Source: Microbacterium ureisolvens (lineage in GTDB: Bacteria; Actinomycetota; Actinomycetes; Actinomycetales; Microbacteriaceae). From it: a DNA stretch of 64,000 nt. A program made the translations under genes and the position numbers. The notes beneath the pieces were generated by a model. The model was not told the DNA's origin, did not search any database, and worked only from the letters and a program-made list of their open reading frames with translations. The stretch spans positions 124,001 through 188,000 of the forward strand of contig NZ_JAEUAX010000007.1 of NCBI RefSeq assembly GCF_019511645.1. Direction: 5' to 3'. Shown one piece after another: positions 41,609 through 48,831 of this stretch; positions within the stretch are counted from its first letter, which is position 1; each line of letters starts with the position of its first letter.

Positions 41609-42544
41609 ATGTCGATGACGCACCCGCGGGCGGGGCGCCCGCGTGAACGCGTGCTGACGATGCGCGGGATCGGCAAGCGCTTCGGCGCGGTCAAGGCCCT
41701 CACCGACGTCGACTTCTGGGTGAACGAGGGCGAGGTGGTCGCCCTCGTCGGCGACAACGGCGCGGGCAAGTCGACTCTCGTGAAGGTGCTCGCCGGCGTG
41801 CACCCTCCCGACAGCGGATCGATCGAGTTCGACGGCGAGCCCGTCGGCATCGGCACCCCGGCCGACGCGCAGGAGCTCGGGATCGAGACGATCTTCCAGG
41901 ACCTCGCACTGTGCGACAACCTCGACGTCGTCGCGAACCTGTGGCTCGGCCGCGAGCTTCGCGATGGCGCGACGCTCGACGAGGTCGACATGGAGCAGCG
42001 CACGTGGACCCTGCTGCGAGAGCTGTCGGCCAAGATCCCCTCGGTGCGCGTCCCGGTCGCCTCGCTCTCGGGCGGGCAGCGCCAGACCGTCGCGATCGCG
42101 CGATCGCTCATCGGCGAGCCCCGCGTCGTGATCCTCGACGAGCCGACTGCCGCCTTGGGCGTCGCGCAGACCGCCGAGGTGCTGAACCTCATCGAGCGGC
42201 TGCGCGAGCGCGGGCACGGCGTCATCCTGATCAGCCACAACATGGCGGACGTGATGGCCGTAGCCGACCGCGTCGTGGTGCTGCGCCTCGGCCGCAACAA
42301 CGGGGTGTACAATGTGGCCGACGTCACGAGCGAGACCCTCATCGCGGCCATCACCGGTGCGGTCGACCACTCGGCTCTGCGACGGGCACCGGAGCGGACG
42401 GATGCTGCGCCCCCGCCGTCGCAGGTCGGGCTCCCACCCGACGAACCCCCGCTCGACGAGCACACGGGCGGGGGCACGGTCATCCGCATGCCGCGCGCCG
42501 GCTCCCGCGGCACCTCTCGTCCCCGCGGAGACGGGACCCGATGA
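41609..42544 (+). CDS. Sugar ABC transporter ATP-binding protein, cassette 1
   Basis: A 311-residue single nucleotide-binding-domain ATPase: Walker A GDNGAGKST (about residue 50), Q-loop IFQDLALCDNL, signature LSGGQRQTVAIARSL, Walker B VVILDEPTAALG. The C-terminus carries an extra 50 residues rich in Pro, Gly and Arg that cassette 2 lacks. CUT2 ATPases often have two fused domains; single-domain types such as FrcA also exist. ATG 41609 follows a GAGGACGAGG stretch; ATG 41615 is an alternative. It overlaps the permease start as ATGA. Confidence 0.92.
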   Translation: MSMTHPRAGRPRERVLTMRGIGKRFGAVKALTDVDFWVNEGEVVALVGDNGAGKSTLVKVLAGVHPPDSGSIEFDGEPVGIGTPADAQELGIETIFQDLALCDNLDVVANLWLGRELRDGATLDEVDMEQRTWTLLRELSAKIPSVRVPVASLSGGQRQTVAIARSLIGEPRVVILDEPTAALGVAQTAEVLNLIERLRERGHGVILISHNMADVMAVADRVVVLRLGRNNGVYNVADVTSETLIAAITGAVDHSALRRAPERTDAAPPPSQVGLPPDEPPLDEHTGGGTVIRMPRAGSRGTSRPRGDGTR

Positions 42545-43788
42545 GTCTCCACGGCGAAGAGCGCCTGGCAGAGACCGCCGCCCAGGAGCGGCTCCTGAGC
42601 GGAAGCGGCATCCGTCACGCCCTCGAGGCGTTCGTGGCGCGCGTGCGCGGCGGCGATCTGGGGGCGCTTCCGGTCGTGCTCGGGATCGTGGTGATCTGGA
42701 CGGTCTTCCAGTTGCTGAACCCCGTGTTCCTCTCGAGCGAGAACCTGGTCAACCTCACGATGCAGTGTGCGGCGATCGGCACGATCGCCCTCGGCGTGGT
42801 CCTGGTGCTGCTCGTGGGCGAGATCGACCTCTCGGTCGGTTCGGTGTCGGGCCTGGCCGCAGCGGTGCTCGCCGTGACGTTCGTGCAGCTGCAGTGGAGC
42901 CTCGTGCTCGCGCTGATCGCGGCGATCGCGATCGGCTGCCTCGTCGGGCTGCTCTACGGCTACCTGTTCACACGGTTCGGTCTTCCGAGCTTCGTCATCA
43001 CGCTCGCCGGCCTGCTCGGCTTCCTCGGCCTGCAGCTGTGGGTGCTCGGCGAGACCGGATCGATCGCCATCCCCTTCGATTCGTGGCTCGTGCAGTTCGC
43101 CCAGCAGATGTTCCTGCCGGCGTGGGCGTCCTACGTGGTAGCCGTGCTCGCCGTGGCCGCCTTCGCCCTCTCACTCGTGCGACGTGCGCGACGGCGCGCG
43201 GCGGCCAACCTGGTGAGTCAGAGCTACGGCGAGATCGCTCTGCGCAGCGCAGCGCTGCTGGTGTTCCTCCTCGTCGCGACGTGGTACCTGAATCTCTACC
43301 GGGGCGTCGGCGTGATGTTCCTGTTCTTCCTCGCGCTCGTCGTCGCGATGAACTTCGCGCTCACCCGCACCCGCTGGGGCCGCGCGGTCTACGCGGTCGG
43401 CGGATCGGTCGAGGCGGCGAGACGGGCGGGGATCCGTGTCGACCGGATATACCTGTCGGTCTTCGCGATGTGCTCCACCCTCGCCGCCGTGGGGGGCATC
43501 CTCGCCGCAGCCCGGCTGGCCTCGGCCAATCAGAGTTCCGGCACCGGCGATGTGAACCTCAACGCGATCGCGGCCGCCGTCATCGGCGGCACGAGCCTGT
43601 TCGGCGGGCGAGGATCCGCGTTCTCGGCACTCGTCGGCATCGTGGTGATCCAGTCGATCTCCTCGGGCCTGACGCTTCTGAACCTCGACTCCTCGGTGCA
43701 GTTCATGGTCACCGGCGTCGTGCTCGTGCTCGCGGTGATCGTCGACTCCCTCTCGCGCCGCACCCGCGCGGCCACCGGTCGCGCCTAA
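42541..43788 (+). CDS. Sugar ABC transporter permease, cassette 1 (XylH-like)
   Basis: A 415-residue inner-membrane permease of the BPD_transp_2 (RbsC/XylH) type with about 10-11 hydrophobic segments. Hallmarks: LLVGEIDLSVGSVSGL, FGLPSFVITLAGLL, GRAVYAVGGSVEAARRAGI (cytoplasmic coupling loop) and VIGGTSLFGGRGS. The ATG at 42541 overlaps the ATPase stop. Paralogous to the permease at 46056, with similar but not identical loops. Confidence 0.92.
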   Translation: MSLHGEERLAETAAQERLLSGSGIRHALEAFVARVRGGDLGALPVVLGIVVIWTVFQLLNPVFLSSENLVNLTMQCAAIGTIALGVVLVLLVGEIDLSVGSVSGLAAAVLAVTFVQLQWSLVLALIAAIAIGCLVGLLYGYLFTRFGLPSFVITLAGLLGFLGLQLWVLGETGSIAIPFDSWLVQFAQQMFLPAWASYVVAVLAVAAFALSLVRRARRRAAANLVSQSYGEIALRSAALLVFLLVATWYLNLYRGVGVMFLFFLALVVAMNFALTRTRWGRAVYAVGGSVEAARRAGIRVDRIYLSVFAMCSTLAAVGGILAAARLASANQSSGTGDVNLNAIAAAVIGGTSLFGGRGSAFSALVGIVVIQSISSGLTLLNLDSSVQFMVTGVVLVLAVIVDSLSRRTRAATGRA

Positions 43789-44085
43789 ACCGGTCCCGGC
43801 GTCGCCTGGCTTCACTTGGCGAACGCTCCCAGCCGGCGTCCAGGACGGCACCCGGTCTTCGCTTGGCGAATTGTCGCCTTTCACCCCCGCACACGGGCAC
43901 TGTGCACGGTAAGCGCTCTCTGCCTTCGCCGGATGAGAGCATCCGTCACGCGCCGCCCTCGGCGTTGCCAAAGCGTTACGTTCAAGACTTGACGATAAGA
44001 ATCAGCGTCGTCGATGATCTCATCAGCGCGATGAAAACCAGGGATGATCCTGGGACTCGCTCGCTTCAACGACGAAAGGCGAATG
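43789..44085. promoter_or_regulatory. Intergenic control region between the two sugar cassettes
   Basis: A 297-bp gene-free stretch. It holds two direct copies of CTTGGCGAA (43815-43823 and 43862-43870, 47 bp apart) and a loosely inverted relative CGTTGCCAAAGCG near 43964-43976. TTGACG at about 43989 may be a -35 element of the second cassette. The repeats are candidate operators for the ROK regulator, but no experiment or known consensus ties them to it. Local AT content is higher around 43985-44010 than in the surroundings. Confidence 0.4.
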
Positions 44086-45165
44086 ATGAAGAAGTCTTCG
44101 ATCCTCGCCGTGGCTGCCCTCACGGGCGCGGCCGCGGTGATGCTGGCCGGCTGTGCCGGCGGCGGCACCGGCGACGGCGGCGCCACGGAGGGCGGCGGCG
44201 ACGCGGCCGGCCGCGCGTGCGTGATCCTTCCGGACGCGGCGTCCTCGCCGCGCTGGGAGAACCTCGACCGCCAGTTCCTGCAGGAGGGACTGGAGGCCGC
44301 CGGATTCGAGGCGGACATCCAGAACGCGCAGGGCGACAAGGACAAGTACGCGACCCTCGCGGATCAGCAGCTCACCAAGGGCTGCGGCGTCATGCTGCTC
44401 GTGGACCTCAACGGAGCCGCCGTCTCGGTCGCCGAGAAGGCAAAGGCCGAGGGGATCCCGGTGATCGCCTATGACCGTCCCTTCGAGGGCTCGGACTACT
44501 ACGTCTCGTTCGACAACGAAGAGGTCGGCCGGCTTCAGGGGCAGCTCGTCCTGGACGGCCTCGAGGCGAAGGGCGTCGCTCCGGCTGACGCGGTCGTCGT
44601 CTACATGGGCGGAGACCCGACCGACGGCAACGCGAAGATGTTCCACGACGGCGCCGTCGAGGTCATGGAGGCCGCGGGCATCACTCCGGCCGCCGAGCCT
44701 CCGGGGGTCTGGGACCAGGCGAAGTCGCAGACCAACTTCGAGCAGGCGCTCACCAGCCTGAACGGCCAGGTCGACGGCGTCTGGGCGGCCAACGACACCA
44801 ACGCCGCGGGCGTGATCAAGGTCCTGCAGGACAACAACCTGACCGGCGTGGCCGTGTCGGGCCAGGACGCGAACGTCGCGGGCCTGCAGAACATCCTCCT
44901 CGGGTGGCAGACCGGCACGGTGTGGAAGCAGGTCAACCTCGAGGCGGACGCCGCGATCGAGACGGCCGTCGCCCTGCTGAACGGTGAGACGCCGGAGGCG
45001 GACGCCGAGCTCGAGGACGGCACGCCGTACATCCAGGTCACGCCGACGGTGGTCGGCCCGAACGAGGTCAAGGACGTGGTCGCCGCCGGCGGCTACGCGA
45101 GCTACGACGACGTCTGCACGCCGGACGTCGAGGCGAAGTGCACCGAGTTCGGAGTCACGGAGTAA
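44086..45165 (+). CDS. Sugar ABC transporter substrate-binding lipoprotein, cassette 2 (XylF/ChvE-like)
   Basis: A 359-residue lipoprotein; signal peptide MKKSSILAVAALTGAAAVM ends in lipobox LAGC with Cys23. A Gly-rich flexible stretch follows. Type I binding-protein fold: RACVILPDAASSPRWENLD, VIAYDRPFEGSDYYVSFDNEEVG, GGDPTDGNAKMFHDG, GVWAANDTNAAGVIKVL. AAAGG is well spaced for ATG 44086; ATG 44083 is possible. First gene of the second cassette. Confidence 0.93.
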   Translation: MKKSSILAVAALTGAAAVMLAGCAGGGTGDGGATEGGGDAAGRACVILPDAASSPRWENLDRQFLQEGLEAAGFEADIQNAQGDKDKYATLADQQLTKGCGVMLLVDLNGAAVSVAEKAKAEGIPVIAYDRPFEGSDYYVSFDNEEVGRLQGQLVLDGLEAKGVAPADAVVVYMGGDPTDGNAKMFHDGAVEVMEAAGITPAAEPPGVWDQAKSQTNFEQALTSLNGQVDGVWAANDTNAAGVIKVLQDNNLTGVAVSGQDANVAGLQNILLGWQTGTVWKQVNLEADAAIETAVALLNGETPEADAELEDGTPYIQVTPTVVGPNEVKDVVAAGGYASYDDVCTPDVEAKCTEFGVTE

Positions 45166-45180
45166 CGTTCGGTTCAAGCC

Positions 45181-45217
45181 GCGAGGGCGTCGCGTCATCG
45201 AGGCGCGGCGCCCTCGC
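45181..45217 (+). terminator. Intercistronic stem-loop after the cassette 2 binding-protein gene
   Basis: GCGAGGGCG (45181-45189) pairs perfectly with CGCCCTCGC (45209-45217) across a 19-nt loop, with no T-run. It lies 15 bases after the lipoprotein stop and 32 before the ATPase start. Hairpins at this place often stabilise the binding-protein mRNA or reduce read-through, so that binding protein exceeds transporter. Confidence 0.5.
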
Positions 45218-45249
45218 GCGCACCACACCGACATCGCAAGGAAGCGAGC

Positions 45250-46056
45250 ATGTCAGACACACTCACCGCCACCGAGCCGATCATCAAACTGGTCGGCGTC
45301 AAGAAGTCCTTCGGCCCGGTCAGCGTCCTGAAGGGCGTCGACCTCGAGGTCCACCCCGGCAAGGTCACCGCCCTGGTGGGCGACAACGGCGCCGGCAAGT
45401 CCACGCTCATCAAGGGCCTCGCCGGCGTTCAGCCGTACGACGAGGGCGAGGTGCTCATCGACGGAACGCACCGTGACCTGCACGCTCCCCGCGACGCCTC
45501 AAGCCTCGGCATCGAGGTCGTCTACCAGGACCTCGCCCTGTGCGACAACCTCGACATCGTGCAGAACATGTTCCTCGGTCGCGAGGAACTGTCGCACGGC
45601 ACGTTCGACGAGGGTCGCATGGAGAAGGAGGCATCCGACACCCTGCGCTCGCTCTCGGTGCGGACGGTCAAGTCCGTTCGCCAGAAGGTGTCGAGCCTCT
45701 CCGGCGGCCAGCGTCAGACCGTCGCGATCGCCCGCGCCGTGCTGAAGAAAGCACGCGTCGTGATCCTCGACGAGCCCACCGCCGCCCTCGGCGTCGCGCA
45801 GACCGAGCAGGTGCTGAACCTCGTCAAGCGCCTGTCGGAGCAGGGCGTCGCAGTCATCCTCATCAGCCACAACCTCGCCGACGTGTTCGAGGTGGCCGAC
45901 GACATCGCCGTGCTCTACCTCGGCCAGATGGTCGCCCAGATCCCGACCACCGAGACCACCCGCGACGACGTCGTCGGCTACATCACCGGCACCAAGACGC
46001 CGAAGGGCGTGACGATCGTCGACACCTCCACGATCCTCACGGAAGGGGACCTGTGA
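45250..46056 (+). CDS. Sugar ABC transporter ATP-binding protein, cassette 2
   Basis: A 268-residue single-domain ATPase: Walker A GDNGAGKST, Q-loop VYQDLALCDNL, signature LSGGQRQTVAIARAV, Walker B VVILDEPTAALG, H-loop ILISHNLADVF. Highly similar to the cassette 1 ATPase, including the ALCDNLD and TAALGVAQT blocks, so the pair arose by duplication. AAGGAAG lies just before the ATG. The stop shares one base with the permease ATG (TGATG). Confidence 0.93.
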   Translation: MSDTLTATEPIIKLVGVKKSFGPVSVLKGVDLEVHPGKVTALVGDNGAGKSTLIKGLAGVQPYDEGEVLIDGTHRDLHAPRDASSLGIEVVYQDLALCDNLDIVQNMFLGREELSHGTFDEGRMEKEASDTLRSLSVRTVKSVRQKVSSLSGGQRQTVAIARAVLKKARVVILDEPTAALGVAQTEQVLNLVKRLSEQGVAVILISHNLADVFEVADDIAVLYLGQMVAQIPTTETTRDDVVGYITGTKTPKGVTIVDTSTILTEGDL

Positions 46057-47324
46057 TGAGCAGCAACGTCACGCGGACCGAAGCCGCACCCGACCCGCTC
46101 GCCAGCGACCTCATCGGCAGCGGCGTCGAAGGCGGCGTCGGCGACCAGCTGAGGGCATGGTGGCAGCGCGTGCGAGGCGGCGACATGGGGGCGCTGCCCG
46201 CCATCGGCGGGCTCGTGGTGCTCTTCGTGCTGTTCTCGATCCTGAGCCCGTTCTTCCTCACGGAGCGCAACTTCGCGAACCTGCTCAATCAGGCGGCCAC
46301 CCTGGTCGTGCTGGGCATGGCCCTCGTGTTCGTGCTGCTGCTCGGCGAGATCGACCTGTCGGCCGGTGTCACCGGCGGTGTGGGGATGGCGCTCTTCGTC
46401 GTGCTCGCAGCGCAGGGGGTCCCCTGGCCCCTCGCCCTCCTGATCGGCTTCGGGTTCGGGTTCCTCACCGGCGCGCTGATAGGTTTCTTCGTCGCCAGGG
46501 TCGGCATTCCGTCGTTCGTCGTGACACTCGGCCTGTTCCTCGGCTTCCAGGGACTCGCCCTCGTCATCATCGGACCCGGTGGCCTGTTCCGCCTCGAGGT
46601 GCCCGAGCTGCTCTTCCTGCAGAATGGGAACCTCCCCGTGTGGGGCGGCTGGGTCATGCTCGCGATCATGATCGCCATCTCGGCCGGCACGTCGTTCTGG
46701 GACCGCGCCCGTCGCGCCCGCGCCGGCGTTCCCAACCGCGCCCTGTCGCTGGTGTGGTTCAAGCTCGCCGCCATCGCCGTCATCGGCGGCGTCGTGGTGT
46801 ACGTCCTCAACCAGAACCGCGGGCAATCCGTGATCGAGGTCGCGGGCGTGCCGGTCGTCGTGCCCGTGGTGCTCGTCATCCTCTGGCTGGGCACGTTCCT
46901 GCTCGACCGCACCAAGTTCGGCCGTTACATCTACGCGATCGGCGGCAATGCCGAAGCCGCCCGGCGTTCGGGCGTCAAGGTTCGCTGGATCAAGTGGTGG
47001 GCGTTCGTGATCTGCTCCAGCCTCGCCGTCTTCTCGGCGCTGCTGAGCGTGGCTCGTGTCGGCTCCGTCGATGCGACGGTGGGTCGCGACATCGTGCTGT
47101 CGGGCGTCGCAGCGGCCGTCGTCGGCGGCGTCAGCCTGTTCGGCGGCAAGGGACGTCTGATGCACGCCGCGATCGGTGCGATCGTGATCGCCACCATCAC
47201 CAACGGCCTCGGCTTGCTGAACCTGCCGGCCGGCATCAACCTCCTGGTGACCGGCGGCGTGCTGATCCTCGCCGCGACGGTGGACGCGCTCTCGCGTCTG
47301 CGGTCCGGCGGAGCCAGGGTCTAG
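46056..47324 (+). CDS. Sugar ABC transporter permease, cassette 2 (XylH-like)
   Basis: A 422-residue permease with a soluble N-terminus of about 50 residues and about 10 hydrophobic segments. LLGEIDLSAGVTGGVG, VGIPSFVVTLGLFLGFQG, GRYIYAIGGNAEAARRSGVKV (coupling loop) and VVGGVSLFGGKGR identify the RbsC/XylH family. AAGGGGAC upstream is a ribosome site. Last gene of the island; a strong hairpin follows. Confidence 0.93.
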   Translation: MSSNVTRTEAAPDPLASDLIGSGVEGGVGDQLRAWWQRVRGGDMGALPAIGGLVVLFVLFSILSPFFLTERNFANLLNQAATLVVLGMALVFVLLLGEIDLSAGVTGGVGMALFVVLAAQGVPWPLALLIGFGFGFLTGALIGFFVARVGIPSFVVTLGLFLGFQGLALVIIGPGGLFRLEVPELLFLQNGNLPVWGGWVMLAIMIAISAGTSFWDRARRARAGVPNRALSLVWFKLAAIAVIGGVVVYVLNQNRGQSVIEVAGVPVVVPVVLVILWLGTFLLDRTKFGRYIYAIGGNAEAARRSGVKVRWIKWWAFVICSSLAVFSALLSVARVGSVDATVGRDIVLSGVAAAVVGGVSLFGGKGRLMHAAIGAIVIATITNGLGLLNLPAGINLLVTGGVLILAATVDALSRLRSGGARV

Positions 47325-47339
47325 CGACCTCGAGCAGTG

Positions 47340-47377
47340 CGAAGGCGCCGGGCGGAAGCATCCGCCCGGCGCCTTCG
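47340..47377. terminator. Bidirectional terminator hairpin
   Basis: A perfect 17-bp stem (47340-47356 with 47361-47377; core GGCGCCGGGCGG) closes on the tetraloop AGCA. It lies between the stop of the second sugar permease (plus) and the stop of the sirtuin gene (minus), so it can serve both transcripts. It has no U-tract, as is common in high-GC actinobacteria. Confidence 0.85.
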
Positions 47378-47381
47378 TCCG

Positions 47382-48089
47382 TCACCTCCGCCGCGAACGG
47401 AGCGTTATCGTCTCCTCCACCCATTCCGGCACGAGCACGGTCGCAGGGCCAACGCGCGCGTCGTCGAACGGGACGGCCGGATCGCTCGCCTCGAGGTTCA
47501 GCTCGACGGTGCGTGCGCCGAACGCCGCCGCCAGCGCGACGTACCCCGCGGCGGGGTACACCTCCCCCGACGTGCCGATCGAGACGAACACGTCGCACGC
47601 GACGACCGCCTGCTCGATGCGGTCGAGCTCGTACGGCATCTCGCCGAACCAGACGACGTCGGGGCGCAGCATCCGCTCTCCGCACTCCCGGCAGGCGGGA
47701 CGGTCGATCAGGTCGGCGTCCCAGTCGGGCCGGGAACCGCACGCGAGGCAGAGGGCGCGCCGCAGCTCGCCGTGCATGTGCACCAGGTTGCGGCTGCCGG
47801 CGCGCTCGTGCAGGTCGTCGACGTTCTGCGTGACGACCAGCAGGTCGTCGCCGATCGCGCCTTCGAGCCGGGCGAGCGCGCGGTGCGCGGCATTGGGAAG
47901 CACGGATGCCACCGCCCGGCGCCGGGCGTCGTAGAACGCCTGTACCAGGTCGGGGTCGCGCTCGAATCCCTCCGGCGTCGCGACATCTTCGATGTCGTGT
48001 CCCTCCCAGAGACCGTCGGCGCCGCGGAAGGTGGGCACCCCGCTCTCCGCCGAGATGCCCGCTCCGGTGAGCACGACGATGCGGTTCAT
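47382..48089 (-). CDS. Sir2-family NAD-dependent protein deacylase (CobB/SIRT5 class)
   Basis: A 235-residue sirtuin. NAD motif VLTGAGISAESGVPTFRG at the N-terminus, TQNVDDLHERAG, catalytic His in MHGEL, four zinc cysteines in CLACG and CRECG, and SIGTSGEVYPAAG. Tyr and Arg in AFYDARRR match the Y-x-x-R pair that lets CobB and SIRT5 bind succinyl-lysine, so desuccinylase activity is likely besides deacetylation. The ATG overlaps the upstream stop as ATGA. The two genes form an operon. Confidence 0.94.
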   Translation of the reverse strand: MNRIVVLTGAGISAESGVPTFRGADGLWEGHDIEDVATPEGFERDPDLVQAFYDARRRAVASVLPNAAHRALARLEGAIGDDLLVVTQNVDDLHERAGSRNLVHMHGELRRALCLACGSRPDWDADLIDRPACRECGERMLRPDVVWFGEMPYELDRIEQAVVACDVFVSIGTSGEVYPAAGYVALAAAFGARTVELNLEASDPAVPFDDARVGPATVLVPEWVEETITLRSRRR

Positions 48090-48706
48090 CGCTTCGTGCC
48101 AGGGGCGACGTGGGACAGCACCCGCTCCCAGACGTCCGCCAGGATGAGCCGGGACTCGGGGTCGTCGCCCTTCGGGACCATCTCCACGCGGGCCGACGAG
48201 AGGTGATCCTTGAACCACCGCGCCGCGCCGGACGCCGCCGTCGGATCGGCCTGACCGTTCATGAGGAGAGTCTTGGCGGCGATGCGGTCGAGGAGCCCGG
48301 CGACCTCGCTCGCCCCGAGCTCGGACTCCGGTCGCGGAACGGCGACGAGCGCGAGCCGATCGACACCGCCTCCGAGATGCGCCGCGATCATGATGGCGAG
48401 CTCGCCGGCCTCGCCGACCCCGACGAGGCCGACCGGCCGACCGTGCGCCTCCTCCGCGATGAACCGCGCGATGACGTTGGCGGTCGCCTCCGCCGGGGTC
48501 GCGCCGCGGTACGCAGCGGGATCGTCGATGTCGTCGACCGTGAGCCCCACCGCGACGATCCTCGCGTCGCGCCGCGCGGTGACGTCCGGTCGCGGATCAG
48601 AGAGCGCCGAAACCCCCGCGCGCAGCAGCACGACGGTGCGCTCCGCGCCCGGCGCCCCGAAGCTGCGGTTCTCGTACGAAGCGTCTGGCGCGGGTCCCTT
48701 GGTCAT
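48086..48706 (-). CDS. Alpha/beta-hydrolase-like protein without nucleophile serine
   Basis: A 206-residue protein with an alpha/beta-hydrolase-like order: strand RTVVLLRAG, the elbow region PVGLVGVGEAGELAIMIA, LALVAVPRPE, and TLLMNGQADPTA. The nucleophile elbow (GxSxG) reads GVGEAG with no Ser, Cys or Asp, and no clear catalytic His follows in VEMVPKGDDPE. It is therefore probably inactive as a hydrolase, or not a true member. TAGGCT precedes the ATG by six bases (leaderless-type). Translationally coupled to the sirtuin gene. Confidence 0.75.
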   Translation of the reverse strand: MTKGPAPDASYENRSFGAPGAERTVVLLRAGVSALSDPRPDVTARRDARIVAVGLTVDDIDDPAAYRGATPAEATANVIARFIAEEAHGRPVGLVGVGEAGELAIMIAAHLGGGVDRLALVAVPRPESELGASEVAGLLDRIAAKTLLMNGQADPTAASGAARWFKDHLSSARVEMVPKGDDPESRLILADVWERVLSHVAPGTKR

Positions 48707-48739
48707 GACGAAAGCCTACGTTCCGCCTCCCCCGACCAG

Positions 48740-48814
48740 ACCGCGAGACTTCAGGGGAGCGCCGAGACTGCGGGGATCTGCTGCAGTCTCGGCGCTCGGG
48801 TGGAGTCTCGCGGT
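48740..48814. repeat. Two-tier perfect palindrome, extragenic
   Basis: Outer arms ACCGCGAGACT (48740-48750) and AGTCTCGCGGT (48804-48814) pair over 11 bp. A symmetric 7+7 internal loop follows, then inner arms AGCGCCGAGACTGC (48758-48771) and GCAGTCTCGGCGCT (48783-48796) pair over 14 bp around an 11-nt loop. CGAGACT occurs in both tiers of the left arm, so the tiers are related to each other. It follows the CitMHS stop and may terminate it; the structure is more elaborate than the other terminators here. Confidence 0.8.
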
Positions 48815-48831
48815 GAGCGTCGGGTTCAGGG

